Assembly: GCA_023091665.1 (NCBI GenBank)
Contig: JALJCQ010000026.1
Location: forward strand, 1,178,001 to 1,242,000
DNA length: 64,000 bases
Direction: 5' to 3'
From: Pythium myriotylum
Taxonomy: Eukaryota > Oomycota > Peronosporomycetes > Pythiales > Pythiaceae
Part shown: one piece after another, positions 1-15,000 of the stretch
Layout of the letters: every line of letters begins with the position of its first letter
Numbering within the stretch: the first letter of the stretch is position 1
Notes under the pieces: model-generated
The model's input: the letters and a program-made list of their open reading frames with translations, nothing else
What the model was told of the DNA's origin: nothing
The model's database searches: none
Position numbers and translations under genes: made by a program

Positions 1-3000
1 CACGCGAGCCACTTCGCCATGATCAACACGCACCTTCTGCCCTTCTCTCGCCCACGACTGCAGCACCAGAGACGGACGCGGAACCACCGACACGCGCATC
101 GACACGCCCACCAACACTTCTTGATGATCAGGCCCCAACGAGAAGCTCACGTTCAGCCACACATCCACGAATGGCGACACCGTGCGCGGCGACAACAGCA
201 CCAACGATCGATCCTCGTCCACCCAGTCGCTCGCCGTCACGCGCCACAGCCACGAGATCGACGCCCGGCGCCTGCTCTCGGACCCACTCCACGCCGCCGA
301 CGCGATAGACGAGTTCCGCGCGCTTGAAGAGTTCCACGAGCTAGACGACTTCCCCGGCATCAACCACAAACCACTCTTCGTCGATGGATCCACCGCCACC
401 GTCACGCCCAATAGCGACAGCTTCGGCATCTCCACGCCCGCGCCCACGCCCACGTTCCAACCCGACGATGCAGACCTAGACAACGCAGACACTGCCGACC
501 GACGAGCCACATCTTCGATCGTGCGCTTCGGAAGCAACACCGACTCGTTCGCGAACATCATCGACTCCATCGTCACGTTCGACAACACCAACAGCCGATC
601 TTCCGACGCCCAACTCACCACCGCGCTCGTCACCACTTGCTCTTTGAAATGAGGGGCGAACTTGCTCGCGAACGAGAACAGCACCGTCACCCGCAACCAA
701 CCACGGAACGACTGCGCACCTTCCAGCTCCAGATCGCACGAACCAACGCTCACGCCGTCCTCCCACTTCGCAGACAACGCACCCAGCTGCACACCCACAT
801 CCGTCGAACCCGCTGACAACACCGTCAAGTCTTCCCCGCACATACTCGCACGAGACACAGACTCCGACGACAGACCAAACACCGATACGGACACGGACCA
901 CAGATCGCGCAGCCACGCACCCACCGACGGAGACAGCGACGACAGCACGCCCGACGGGTCCACCACCACGCGAGCCACTTCGCCATGATCAACACGCACC
1001 TTCTGCCCTTCTCTCGCCCACGACTGCAGCACCAGAGACGGACGCGGAACCACCGACACGCGCATCGACACGCCCACCAACACTTCTTGATGATCAGGCC
1101 CCAACGAGAAGCTCACGTTCAGCCACACATCCACGAATGGCAACACCGTGCGCGGCGACAACAGCACCAACGATCGATCCTCGTCCACCCAGTCGCTCGC
1201 CGTCACGCGCCACAGCCACGAGATCGACGCCCGGCGCCTGCTCTCGGACCCACTCCACGCCGCCGACGCGATAGACGAGTTCCGCGCGCTTGAAGAGTTC
1301 CACGAGCTAGACGACTTCCCCGGCATCAACCACAAACCACTCTTCGTCGATGGATCCACCGCCACCGTCACGCCCAATAGCGACAGCTTCGGCATCTCCA
1401 CGCCCGCGCCCACGCCCACGTTCCAACCCGACGATGCAGACCTAGACAACGCAGACACTGCCGACCGACGAGCCACATCTTCGATCGTGCGCTTCGGAAG
1501 CAACACCGACTCGTTCGCGAACATCATCGACTCCATCGTCACGTTCGACAACACCAACAGCCGATCTTCCGACGCCCAACTCACCACCGCGCTCGTCACC
1601 ACTTGCTCTTTGAAATGAGGGGCGAACTTGCTCGCGAACGAGAACAGCACCGTCACCCGCAACCAACCACGGAACGACTGCGCACCTTCCAGCTCCAGAT
1701 CGCACGAACCAACGCTCACGCCGTCCTCCCACTTCGCAGACAACGCACCCAGCTGCACACCCACATCCGTCGAACCCGCTGACAACACCGCCAAGTCTTC
1801 CCCGCACATACTCGCACGAGACACAGACTCCGACGACAGACCAAACACCGATACGGACACGGACCACAGATCGCGCAGCCACGCACCCACCGACGGAGAC
1901 AGCGACGACAGCACGCCCGACGGGTCCACCACCACGCGAGCCACTTCGCCATGATCAACACGCACCTTCTGCCCTTCTCTCGCCCACGACTGCAGCACCA
2001 GAGACGGACGCGGAACCACCGACACGCGCATCGACACGCCCACCAACACTTCTTGATGATCAGGCCCCAACGAGAAGCTCACGTTCAGCCACACATCCAC
2101 GAATGGCGACACCGTGCGCGGCGACAACAGCACCAACGATCGATCCTCGTCCACCCAGTCGCTCGCCGTCACGCGCCACAGCCACGAGATCGACGCCCGG
2201 CGCCTGCTCTCGGACCCACTCCACGCCGCCGACGCGATAGACGAGTTCCGCGCGCTTGAAGAGTTCCACGAGCTAGACGACTTCCCCGGCATCAACCACA
2301 AACCACTCTTCGTCGATGGATCCACCGCCACCGTCACGCCCAATAGCGACAGCTTCGGCATCTCCACGCCCGCGCCCACGCCCACGTTCCAACCCGACGA
2401 TGCAGACCTAGACAACGCAGACACTGCCGACCGACGAGCCACATCTTCGATCGTGCGCTTCGGAAGCAACACCGACTCGTTCGCGAACATCATCGACTCC
2501 ATCGTCACGTTCGACAACACCAACAGCCGATCTTCCGACGCCCAACTCACCACCGCGCTCGTCACCACTTGCTCTTTGAAATGAGGGGCGAACTTGCTCG
2601 CGAACGAGAACAGCACCGTCACCCGCAACCAACCACGGAACGACTGCGCACCTTCCAGCTCCAGATCGCACGAACCAACGCTCACGCCGTCCTCCCACTT
2701 CGCAGACAACGCACCCAGCTGCACACCCACATCCGTCGAACCCGCTGACAACACCGCCAAGTCTTCCCCGCACATACTCGCACGAGACACAGACTCCGAC
2801 GACAGACCAAACACCGATACGGACACGGACCACAGATCGCGCAGCCACGCACCCACCGACGGAGACAGCGACGACAGCACGCCCGACGGGTCCACCACCA
2901 CGCGAGCCACTTCGCCATGATCAACACGCACCTTCTGCCCTTCTCTCGCCCACGACTGCAGCACCAGAGACGGACGCGGAACCACCGACACGCGCATCGA

Positions 3001-6000
3001 CACGCCCACCAACACTTCTTGATGATCAGGCCCCAACGAGAAGCTCACGTTCAGCCACACATCCACGAATGGCAACACCGTGCGCGGCGACAACAGCACC
3101 AACGATCGATCCTCGTCCACCCAGTCGCTCGCCGTCACGCGCCACAGCCACGAGATCGACGCCCGGCGCCTGCTCTCGGACCCACTCCACGCCGCCGACG
3201 CGATAGACGAGTTCCGCGCGCTTGAAGAGTTCCACGAGCTAGACGACTTCCCCGGCATCAACCACAAACCACTCTTCGTCGATGGATCCACCGCCACCGT
3301 CACGCCCAATAGCGACAGCTTCGGCATCTCCACGCCCGCGCCCACGCCCACGTTCCAACCCGACGATGCAGACCTAGACAACGCAGACACTGCCGACCGA
3401 CGAGCCACATCTTCGATCGTGCGCTTCGGAAGCAACACCGACTCGTTCGCGAACATCATCGACTCCATCGTCACGTTCGACAACACCAACAGCCGATCTT
3501 CCGACGCCCAACTCACCACCGCGCTCGTCACCACTTGCTCTTTGAAATGAGGGGCGAACTTGCTCGCGAACGAGAACAGCACCGTCACCCGCAACCAACC
3601 ACGGAACGACTGCGCACCTTCCAGCTCCAGATCGCACGAACCAACGCTCACGCCGTCCTCCCACTTCGCAGACAACGCACCCAGCTGCACACCCACATCC
3701 GTCGAACCCGCTGACAACACCGCCAAGTCTTCCCCGCACATACTCGCACGAGACACAGACTCCGACGACAGACCAAACACCGATACGGACACGGACCACA
3801 GATCGCGCAGCCACGCACCCACCGACGGAGACAGCGACGACAGCACGCCCGACGGGTCCACCACCACGCGAGCCACTTCGCCATGATCAACACGCACCTT
3901 CTGCCCTTCTCTCGCCCACGACTGCAGCACCAGAGACGGACGCGGAACCACCGACACGCGCATCGACACGCCCACCAACACTTCTTGATGATCAGGCCCC
4001 AACGAGAAGCTCACGTTCAGCCACACATCCACGAATGGCGACACCGTGCGCGGCGACAACAGCACCAACGATCGATCCTCGTCCACCCAGTCGCTCGCCG
4101 TCACGCGCCACAGCCACGAGATCGACGCCCGGCGCCTGCTCTCGGACCCACTCCACGCCGCCGACGCGATAGACGAGTTCCGCGCGCTTGAAGAGTTCCA
4201 CGAGCTAGACGACTTCCCCGGCATCAACCACAAACCACTCTTCGTCGATGGATCCACCGCCACCGTCACGCCCAATAGCGACAGCTTCGGCATCTCCACG
4301 CCCGCGCCCACGCCCACGTTCCAACCCGACGATGCAGACCTAGACAACGCAGACACTGCCGACCGACGAGCCACATCTTCGATCGTGCGCTTCGGAAGCA
4401 ACACCGACTCGTTCGCGAACATCATCGACTCCATCGTCACGTTCGACAACACCAACAGCCGATCTTCCGACGCCCAACTCACCACCGCGCTCGTCACCAC
4501 TTGCTCTTTGAAATGAGGGGCGAACTTGCTCGCGAACGAGAACAGCACCGTCACCCGCAACCAACCACGGAACGACTGCGCACCTTCCAGCTCCAGATCG
4601 CACGAACCAACGCTCACGCCGTCCTCCCACTTCGCAGACAACGCACCCAGCTGCACACCCACATCCGTCGAACCCGCTGACAACACCGCCAAGTCTTCCC
4701 CGCACATACTCGCACGAGACACAGACTCCGACGACAGACCAAACACCGATACGGACACGGACCACAGATCGCGCAGCCACGCACCCACCGACGGAGACAG
4801 CGACGACAGCACGCCCGACGGGTCCACCACCACGCGAGCCACTTCGCCATGATCAACACGCACCTTCTGCCCTTCTCTCGCCCACGACTGCAGCACCAGA
4901 GACGGACGCGGAACCACCGACACGCGCATCGACACGCCCACCAACACTTCTTGATGATCAGGCCCCAACGAGAAGCTCACGTTCAGCCACACATCCACGA
5001 ATGGCGACACCGTGCGCGGCGACAACAGCACCAACGATCGATCCTCGTCCACCCAGTCGCTCGCCGTCACGCGCCACAGCCACGAGATCGACGCCCGGCG
5101 CCTGCTCTCGGACCCACTCCACGCCGCCGACGCGATAGACGAGTTCCGCGCGCTTGAAGAGTTCCACGAGCTAGACGACTTCCCCGGCATCAACCACAAA
5201 CCACTCTTCGTCGATGGATCCACCGCCACCGTCACGCCCAATAGCGACAGCTTCGGCATCTCCACGCCCGCGCCCACGCCCACGTTCCAACCCGACGATG
5301 CAGACCTAGACAACGCAGACACTGCCGACCGACGAGCCACATCTTCGATCGTGCGCTTCGGAAGCAACACCGACTCGTTCGCGAACATCATCGACTCCAT
5401 CGTCACGTTCGACAACACCAACAGCCGATCTTCCGACGCCCAACTCACCACCGCGCTCGTCACCACTTGCTCTTTGAAATGAGGGGCGAACTTGCTCGCG
5501 AACGAGAACAGCACCGTCACCCGCAACCAACCACGGAACGACTGCGCACCTTCCAGCTCCAGATCGCACGAACCAACGCTCACGCCGTCCTCCCACTTCG
5601 CAGACAACGCACCCAGCTGCACACCCACATCCGTCGAACCCGCTGACAACACCGCCAAGTCTTCCCCGCACATACTCGCACGAGACACAGACTCCGACGA
5701 CAGACCAAACACCGATACGGACACGGACCACAGATCGCGCAGCCACGCACCCACCGACGGAGACAGCGACGACAGCACGCCCGACGGGTCCACCACCACG
5801 CGAGCCACTTCGCCATGATCAACACGCACCTTCTGCCCTTCTCTCGCCCACGACTGCAGCACCAGAGACGGACGCGGAACCACCGACACGCGCATCGACA
5901 CGCCCACCAACACTTCTTGATGATCAGGCCCCAACGAGAAGCTCACGTTCAGCCACACATCCACGAATGGCAACACCGTGCGCGGCGACAACAGCACCAA

Positions 6001-9000
6001 CGATCGATCCTCGTCCACCCAGTCGCTCGCCGTCACGCGCCACAGCCACGAGATCGACGCCCGGCGCCTGCTCTCGGACCCACTCCACGCCGCCGACGCG
6101 ATAGACGAGTTCCGCGCGCTTGAAGAGTTCCACGAGCTAGACGACTTCCCCGGCATCAACCACAAACCACTCTTCGTCGATGGATCCACCGCCACCGTCA
6201 CGCCCAATAGCGACAGCTTCGGCATCTCCACGCCCGCGCCCACGCCCACGTTCCAACCCGACGATGCAGACCTAGACAACGCAGACACTGCCGACCGACG
6301 AGCCACATCTTCGATCGTGCGCTTCGGAAGCAACACCGACTCGTTCGCGAACATCATCGACTCCATCGTCACGTTCGACAACACCAACAGCCGATCTTCC
6401 GACGCCCAACTCACCACCGCGCTCGTCACCACTTGCTCTTTGAAATGAGGGGCGAACTTGCTCGCGAACGAGAACAGCACCGTCACCCGCAACCAACCAC
6501 GGAACGACTGCGCACCTTCCAGCTCCAGATCGCACGAACCAACGCTCACGCCGTCCTCCCACTTCGCAGACAACGCACCCAGCTGCACACCCACATCCGT
6601 CGAACCCGCTGACAACACCGCCAAGTCTTCCCCGCACATACTCGCACGAGACACAGACTCCGACGACAGACCAAACACCGATACGGACACGGACCACAGA
6701 TCGCGCAGCCACGCACCCACCGACGGAGACAGCGACGACAGCACGCCCGACGGGTCCACCACCACGCGAGCCACTTCGCCATGATCAACACGCACCTTCT
6801 GCCCTTCTCTCGCCCACGACTGCAGCACCAGAGACGGACGCGGAACCACCGACACGCGCATCGACACGCCCACCAACACTTCTTGATGATCAGGCCCCAA
6901 CGAGAAGCTCACGTTCAGCCACACATCCACGAATGGCAACACCGTGCGCGGCGACAACAGCACCAACGATCGATCCTCGTCCACCCAGTCGCTCGCCGTC
7001 ACGCGCCACAGCCACGAGATCGACGCCCGGCGCCTGCTCTCGGACCCACTCCACGCCGCCGACGCGATAGACGAGTTCCGCGCGCTTGAAGAGTTCCACG
7101 AGCTAGACGACTTCCCCGGCATCAACCACAAACCACTCTTCGTCGATGGATCCACCGCCACCGTCACGCCCAATAGCGACAGCTTCGGCATCTCCACGCC
7201 CGCGCCCACGCCCACGTTCCAACCCGACGATGCAGACCTAGACAACGCAGACACTGCCGACCGACGAGCCACATCTTCGATCGTGCGCTTCGGAAGCAAC
7301 ACCGACTCGTTCGCGAACATCATCGACTCCATCGTCACGTTCGACAACACCAACAGCCGATCTTCCGACGCCCAACTCACCACCGCGCTCGTCACCACTT
7401 GCTCTTTGAAATGAGGGGCGAACTTGCTCGCGAACGAGAACAGCACCGTCACCCGCAACCAACCACGGAACGACTGCGCACCTTCCAGCTCCAGATCGCA
7501 CGAACCAACGCTCACGCCGTCCTCCCACTTCGCAGACAACGCACCCAGCTGCACACCCACATCCGTCGAACCCGCTGACAACACCGCCAAGTCTTCCCCG
7601 CACATACTCGCACGAGACACAGACTCCGACGACAGACCAAACACCGATACGGACACGGACCACAGATCGCGCAGCCACGCACCCACCGACGGAGACAGCG
7701 ACGACAGCACGCCCGACGGGTCCACCACCACGCGAGCCACTTCGCCATGATCAACACGCACCTTCTGCCCTTCTCTCGCCCACGACTGCAGCACCAGAGA
7801 CGGACGCGGAACCACCGACACGCGCATCGACACGCCCACCAACACTTCTTGATGATCAGGCCCCAACGAGAAGCTCACGTTCAGCCACACATCCACGAAT
7901 GGCGACACCGTGCGCGGCGACAACAGCACCAACGATCGATCCTCGTCCACCCAGTCGCTCGCCGTCACGCGCCACAGCCACGAGATCGACGCCCGGCGCC
8001 TGCTCTCGGACCCACTCCACGCCGCCGACGCGATAGACGAGTTCCGCGCGCTTGAAGAGTTCCACGAGCTAGACGACTTCCCCGGCATCAACCACAAACC
8101 ACTCTTCGTCGATGGATCCACCGCCACCGTCACGCCCAATAGCGACAGCTTCGGCATCTCCACGCCCGCGCCCACGCCCACGTTCCAACCCGACGATGCA
8201 GACCTAGACAACGCAGACACTGCCGACCGACGAGCCACATCTTCGATCGTGCGCTTCGGAAGCAACACCGACTCGTTCGCGAACATCATCGACTCCATCG
8301 TCACGTTCGACAACACCAACAGCCGATCTTCCGACGCCCAACTCACCACCGCGCTCGTCACCACTTGCTCTTTGAAATGAGGGGCGAACTTGCTCGCGAA
8401 CGAGAACAGCACCGTCACCCGCAACCAACCACGGAACGACTGCGCACCTTCCAGCTCCAGATCGCACGAACCAACGCTCACGCCGTCCTCCCACTTCGCA
8501 GACAACGCACCCAGCTGCACACCCACATCCGTCGAACCCGCTGACAACACCGCCAAGTCTTCCCCGCACATACTCGCACGAGACACAGACTCCGACGACA
8601 GACCAAACACCGATACGGACACGGACCACAGATCGCGCAGCCACGCACCCACCGACGGAGACAGCGACGACAGCACGCCCGACGGGTCCACCACCACGCG
8701 AGCCACTTCGCCATGATCAACACGCACCTTCTGCCCTTCTCTCGCCCACGACTGCAGCACCAGAGACGGACGCGGAACCACCGACACGCGCATCGACACG
8801 CCCACCAACACTTCTTGATGATCAGGCCCCAACGAGAAGCTCACGTTCAGCCACACATCCACGAATGGCGACACCGTGCGCGGCGACAACAGCACCAACG
8901 ATCGATCCTCGTCCACCCAGTCGCTCGCCGTCACGCGCCACAGCCACGAGATCGACGCCCGGCGCCTGCTCTCGGACCCACTCCACGCCGCCGACGCGAT

Positions 9001-12000
9001 AGACGAGTTCCGCGCGCTTGAAGAGTTCCACGAGCTAGACGACTTCCCCGGCATCAACCACAAACCACTCTTCGTCGATGGATCCACCGCCACCGTCACG
9101 CCCAATAGCGACAGCTTCGGCATCTCCACGCCCGCGCCCACGCCCACGTTCCAACCCGACGATGCAGACCTAGACAACGCAGACACTGCCGACCGACGAG
9201 CCACATCTTCGATCGTGCGCTTCGGAAGCAACACCGACTCGTTCGCGAACATCATCGACTCCATCGTCACGTTCGACAACACCAACAGCCGATCTTCCGA
9301 CGCCCAACTCACCACCGCGCTCGTCACCACTTGCTCTTTGAAATGAGGGGCGAACTTGCTCGCGAACGAGAACAGCACCGTCACCCGCAACCAACCACGG
9401 AACGACTGCGCACCTTCCAGCTCCAGATCGCACGAACCAACGCTCACGCCGTCCTCCCACTTCGCAGACAACGCACCCAGCTGCACACCCACATCCGTCG
9501 AACCCGCTGACAACACCGCCAAGTCTTCCCCGCACATACTCGCACGAGACACAGACTCCGACGACAGACCAAACACCGATACGGACACGGACCACAGATC
9601 GCGCAGCCACGCACCCACCGACGGAGACAGCGACGACAGCACGCCCGACGGGTCCACCACCACGCGAGCCACTTCGCCATGATCAACACGCACCTTCTGC
9701 CCTTCTCTCGCCCACGACTGCAGCACCAGAGACGGACGCGGAACCACCGACACGCGCATCGACACGCCCACCAACACTTCTTGATGATCAGGCCCCAACG
9801 AGAAGCTCACGTTCAGCCACACATCCACGAATGGCAACACCGTGCGCGGCGACAACAGCACCAACGATCGATCCTCGTCCACCCAGTCGCTCGCCGTCAC
9901 GCGCCACAGCCACGAGATCGACGCCCGGCGCCTGCTCTCGGACCCACTCCACGCCGCCGACGCGATAGACGAGTTCCGCGCGCTTGAAGAGTTCCACGAG
10001 CTAGACGACTTCCCCGGCATCAACCACAAACCACTCTTCGTCGATGGATCCACCGCCACCGTCACGCCCAATAGCGACAGCTTCGGCATCTCCACGCCCG
10101 CGCCCACGCCCACGTTCCAACCCGACGATGCAGACCTAGACAACGCAGACACTGCCGACCGACGAGCCACATCTTCGATCGTGCGCTTCGGAAGCAACAC
10201 CGACTCGTTCGCGAACATCATCGACTCCATCGTCACGTTCGACAACACCAACAGCCGATCTTCCGACGCCCAACTCACCACCGCGCTCGTCACCACTTGC
10301 TCTTTGAAATGAGGGGCGAACTTGCTCGCGAACGAGAACAGCACCGTCACCCGCAACCAACCACGGAACGACTGCGCACCTTCCAGCTCCAGATCGCACG
10401 AACCAACGCTCACGCCGTCCTCCCACTTCGCAGACAACGCACCCAGCTGCACACCCACATCCGTCGAACCCGCTGACAACACCGCCAAGTCTTCCCCGCA
10501 CATACTCGCACGAGACACAGACTCCGACGACAGACCAAACACCGATACGGACACGGACCACAGATCGCGCAGCCACGCACCCACCGACGGAGACAGCGAC
10601 GACAGCACGCCCGACGGGTCCACCACCACGCGAGCCACTTCGCCATGATCAACACGCACCTTCTGCCCTTCTCTCGCCCACGACTGCAGCACCAGAGACG
10701 GACGCGGAACCACCGACACGCGCATCGACACGCCCACCAACACTTCTTGATGATCAGGCCCCAACGAGAAGCTCACGTTCAGCCACACATCCACGAATGG
10801 CAACACCGTGCGCGGCGACAACAGCACCAACGATCGATCCTCGTCCACCCAGTCGCTCGCCGTCACGCGCCACAGCCACGAGATCGACGCCCGGCGCCTG
10901 CTCTCGGACCCACTCCACGCCGCCGACGCGATAGACGAGTTCCGCGCGCTTGAAGAGTTCCACGAGCTAGACGACTTCCCCGGCATCAACCACAAACCAC
11001 TCTTCGTCGATGGATCCACCGCCACCGTCACGCCCAATAGCGACAGCTTCGGCATCTCCACGCCCGCGCCCACGCCCACGTTCCAACCCGACGATGCAGA
11101 CCTAGACAACGCAGACACTGCCGACCGACGAGCCACATCTTCGATCGTGCGCTTCGGAAGCAACACCGACTCGTTCGCGAACATCATCGACTCCATCGTC
11201 ACGTTCGACAACACCAACAGCCGATCTTCCGACGCCCAACTCACCACCGCGCTCGTCACCACTTGCTCTTTGAAATGAGGGGCGAACTTGCTCGCGAACG
11301 AGAACAGCACCGTCACCCGCAACCAACCACGGAACGACTGCGCACCTTCCAGCTCCAGATCGCACGAACCAACGCTCACGCCGTCCTCCCACTTCGCAGA
11401 CAACGCACCCAGCTGCACACCCACATCCGTCGAACCCGCTGACAACACCGCCAAGTCTTCCCCGCACATACTCGCACGAGACACAGACTCCGACGACAGA
11501 CCAAACACCGATACGGACACGGACCACAGATCGCGCAGCCACGCACCCACCGACGGAGACAGCGACGACAGCACGCCCGACGGGTCCACCACCACGCGAG
11601 CCACTTCGCCATGATCAACACGCACCTTCTGCCCTTCTCTCGCCCACGACTGCAGCACCAGAGACGGACGCGGAACCACCGACACGCGCATCGACACGCC
11701 CACCAACACTTCTTGATGATCAGGCCCCAACGAGAAGCTCACGTTCAGCCACACATCCACGAATGGCAACACCGTGCGCGGCGACAACAGCACCAACGAT
11801 CGATCCTCGTCCACCCAGTCGCTCGCCGTCACGCGCCACAGCCACGAGATCGACGCCCGGCGCCTGCTCTCGGACCCACTCCACGCCGCCGACGCGATAG
11901 ACGAGTTCCGCGCGCTTGAAGAGTTCCACGAGCTAGACGACTTCCCCGGCATCAACCACAAACCACTCTTCGTCGATGGATCCACCGCCACCGTCACGCC

Positions 12001-15000
12001 CAATAGCGACAGCTTCGGCATCTCCACGCCCGCGCCCACGCCCACGTTCCAACCCGACGATGCAGACCTAGACAACGCAGACACTGCCGACCGACGAGCC
12101 ACATCTTCGATCGTGCGCTTCGGAAGCAACACCGACTCGTTCGCGAACATCATCGACTCCATCGTCACGTTCGACAACACCAACAGCCGATCTTCCGACG
12201 CCCAACTCACCACCGCGCTCGTCACCACTTGCTCTTTGAAATGAGGGGCGAACTTGCTCGCGAACGAGAACAGCACCGTCACCCGCAACCAACCACGGAA
12301 CGACTGCGCACCTTCCAGCTCCAGATCGCACGAACCAACGCTCACGCCGTCCTCCCACTTCGCAGACAACGCACCCAGCTGCACACCCACATCCGTCGAA
12401 CCCGCTGACAACACCGCCAAGTCTTCCCCGCACATACTCGCACGAGACACAGACTCCGACGACAGACCAAACACCGATACGGACACGGACCACAGATCGC
12501 GCAGCCACGCACCCACCGACGGAGACAGCGACGACAGCACGCCCGACGGGTCCACCACCACGCGAGCCACTTCGCCATGATCAACACGCACCTTCTGCCC
12601 TTCTCTCGCCCACGACTGCAGCACCAGAGACGGACGCGGAACCACCGACACGCGCATCGACACGCCCACCAACACTTCTTGATGATCAGGCCCCAACGAG
12701 AAGCTCACGTTCAGCCACACATCCACGAATGGCAACACCGTGCGCGGCGACAACAGCACCAACGATCGATCCTCGTCCACCCAGTCGCTCGCCGTCACGC
12801 GCCACAGCCACGAGATCGACGCCCGGCGCCTGCTCTCGGACCCACTCCACGCCGCCGACGCGATAGACGAGTTCCGCGCGCTTGAAGAGTTCCACGAGCT
12901 AGACGACTTCCCCGGCATCAACCACAAACCACTCTTCGTCGATGGATCCACCGCCACCGTCACGCCCAATAGCGACAGCTTCGGCATCTCCACGCCCGCG
13001 CCCACGCCCACGTTCCAACCCGACGATGCAGACCTAGACAACGCAGACACTGCCGACCGACGAGCCACATCTTCGATCGTGCGCTTCGGAAGCAACACCG
13101 ACTCGTTCGCGAACATCATCGACTCCATCGTCACGTTCGACAACACCAACAGCCGATCTTCCGACGCCCAACTCACCACCGCGCTCGTCACCACTTGCTC
13201 TTTGAAATGAGGGGCGAACTTGCTCGCGAACGAGAACAGCACCGTCACCCGCAACCAACCACGGAACGACTGCGCACCTTCCAGCTCCAGATCGCACGAA
13301 CCAACGCTCACGCCGTCCTCCCACTTCGCAGACAACGCACCCAGCTGCACACCCACATCCGTCGAACCCGCTGACAACACCGCCAAGTCTTCCCCGCACA
13401 TACTCGCACGAGACACAGACTCCGACGACAGACCAAACACCGATACGGACACGGACCACAGATCGCGCAGCCACGCACCCACCGACGGAGACAGCGACGA
13501 CAGCACGCCCGACGGGTCCACCACCACGCGAGCCACTTCGCCATGATCAACACGCACCTTCTGCCCTTCTCTCGCCCACGACTGCAGCACCAGAGACGGA
13601 CGCGGAACCACCGACACGCGCATCGACACGCCCACCAACACTTCTTGATGATCAGGCCCCAACGAGAAGCTCACGTTCAGCCACACATCCACGAATGGCA
13701 ACACCGTGCGCGGCGACAACAGCACCAACGATCGATCCTCGTCCACCCAGTCGCTCGCCGTCACGCGCCACAGCCACGAGATCGACGCCCGGCGCCTGCT
13801 CTCGGACCCACTCCACGCCGCCGACGCGATAGACGAGTTCCGCGCGCTTGAAGAGTTCCACGAGCTAGACGACTTCCCCGGCATCAACCACAAACCACTC
13901 TTCGTCGATGGATCCACCGCCACCGTCACGCCCAATAGCGACAGCTTCGGCATCTCCACGCCCGCGCCCACGCCCACGTTCCAACCCGACGATGCAGACC
14001 TAGACAACGCAGACACTGCCGACCGACGAGCCACATCTTCGATCGTGCGCTTCGGAAGCAACACCGACTCGTTCGCGAACATCATCGACTCCATCGTCAC
14101 GTTCGACAACACCAACAGCCGATCTTCCGACGCCCAACTCACCACCGCGCTCGTCACCACTTGCTCTTTGAAATGAGGGGCGAACTTGCTCGCGAACGAG
14201 AACAGCACCGTCACCCGCAACCAACCACGGAACGACTGCGCACCTTCCAGCTCCAGATCGCACGAACCAACGCTCACGCCGTCCTCCCACTTCGCAGACA
14301 ACGCACCCAGCTGCACACCCACATCCGTCGAACCCGCTGACAACACCGCCAAGTCTTCCCCGCACATACTCGCACGAGACACAGACTCCGACGACAGACC
14401 AAACACCGATACGGACACGGACCACAGATCGCGCAGCCACGCACCCACCGACGGAGACAGCGACGACAGCACGCCCGACGGGTCCACCACCACGCGAGCC
14501 ACTTCGCCATGATCAACACGCACCTTCTGCCCTTCTCTCGCCCACGACTGCAGCACCAGAGACGGACGCGGAACCACCGACACGCGCATCGACACGCCCA
14601 CCAACACTTCTTGATGATCAGGCCCCAACGAGAAGCTCACGTTCAGCCACACATCCACGAATGGCAACACCGTGCGCGGCGACAACAGCACCAACGATCG
14701 ATCCTCGTCCACCCAGTCGCTCGCCGTCACGCGCCACAGCCACGAGATCGACGCCCGGCGCCTGCTCTCGGACCCACTCCACGCCGCCGACGCGATAGAC
14801 GAGTTCCGCGCGCTTGAAGAGTTCCACGAGCTAGACGACTTCCCCGGCATCAACCACAAACCACTCTTCGTCGATGGATCCACCGCCACCGTCACGCCCA
14901 ATAGCGACAGCTTCGGCATCTCCACGCCCGCGCCCACGCCCACGTTCCAACCCGACGATGCAGACCTAGACAACGCAGACACTGCCGACCGACGAGCCAC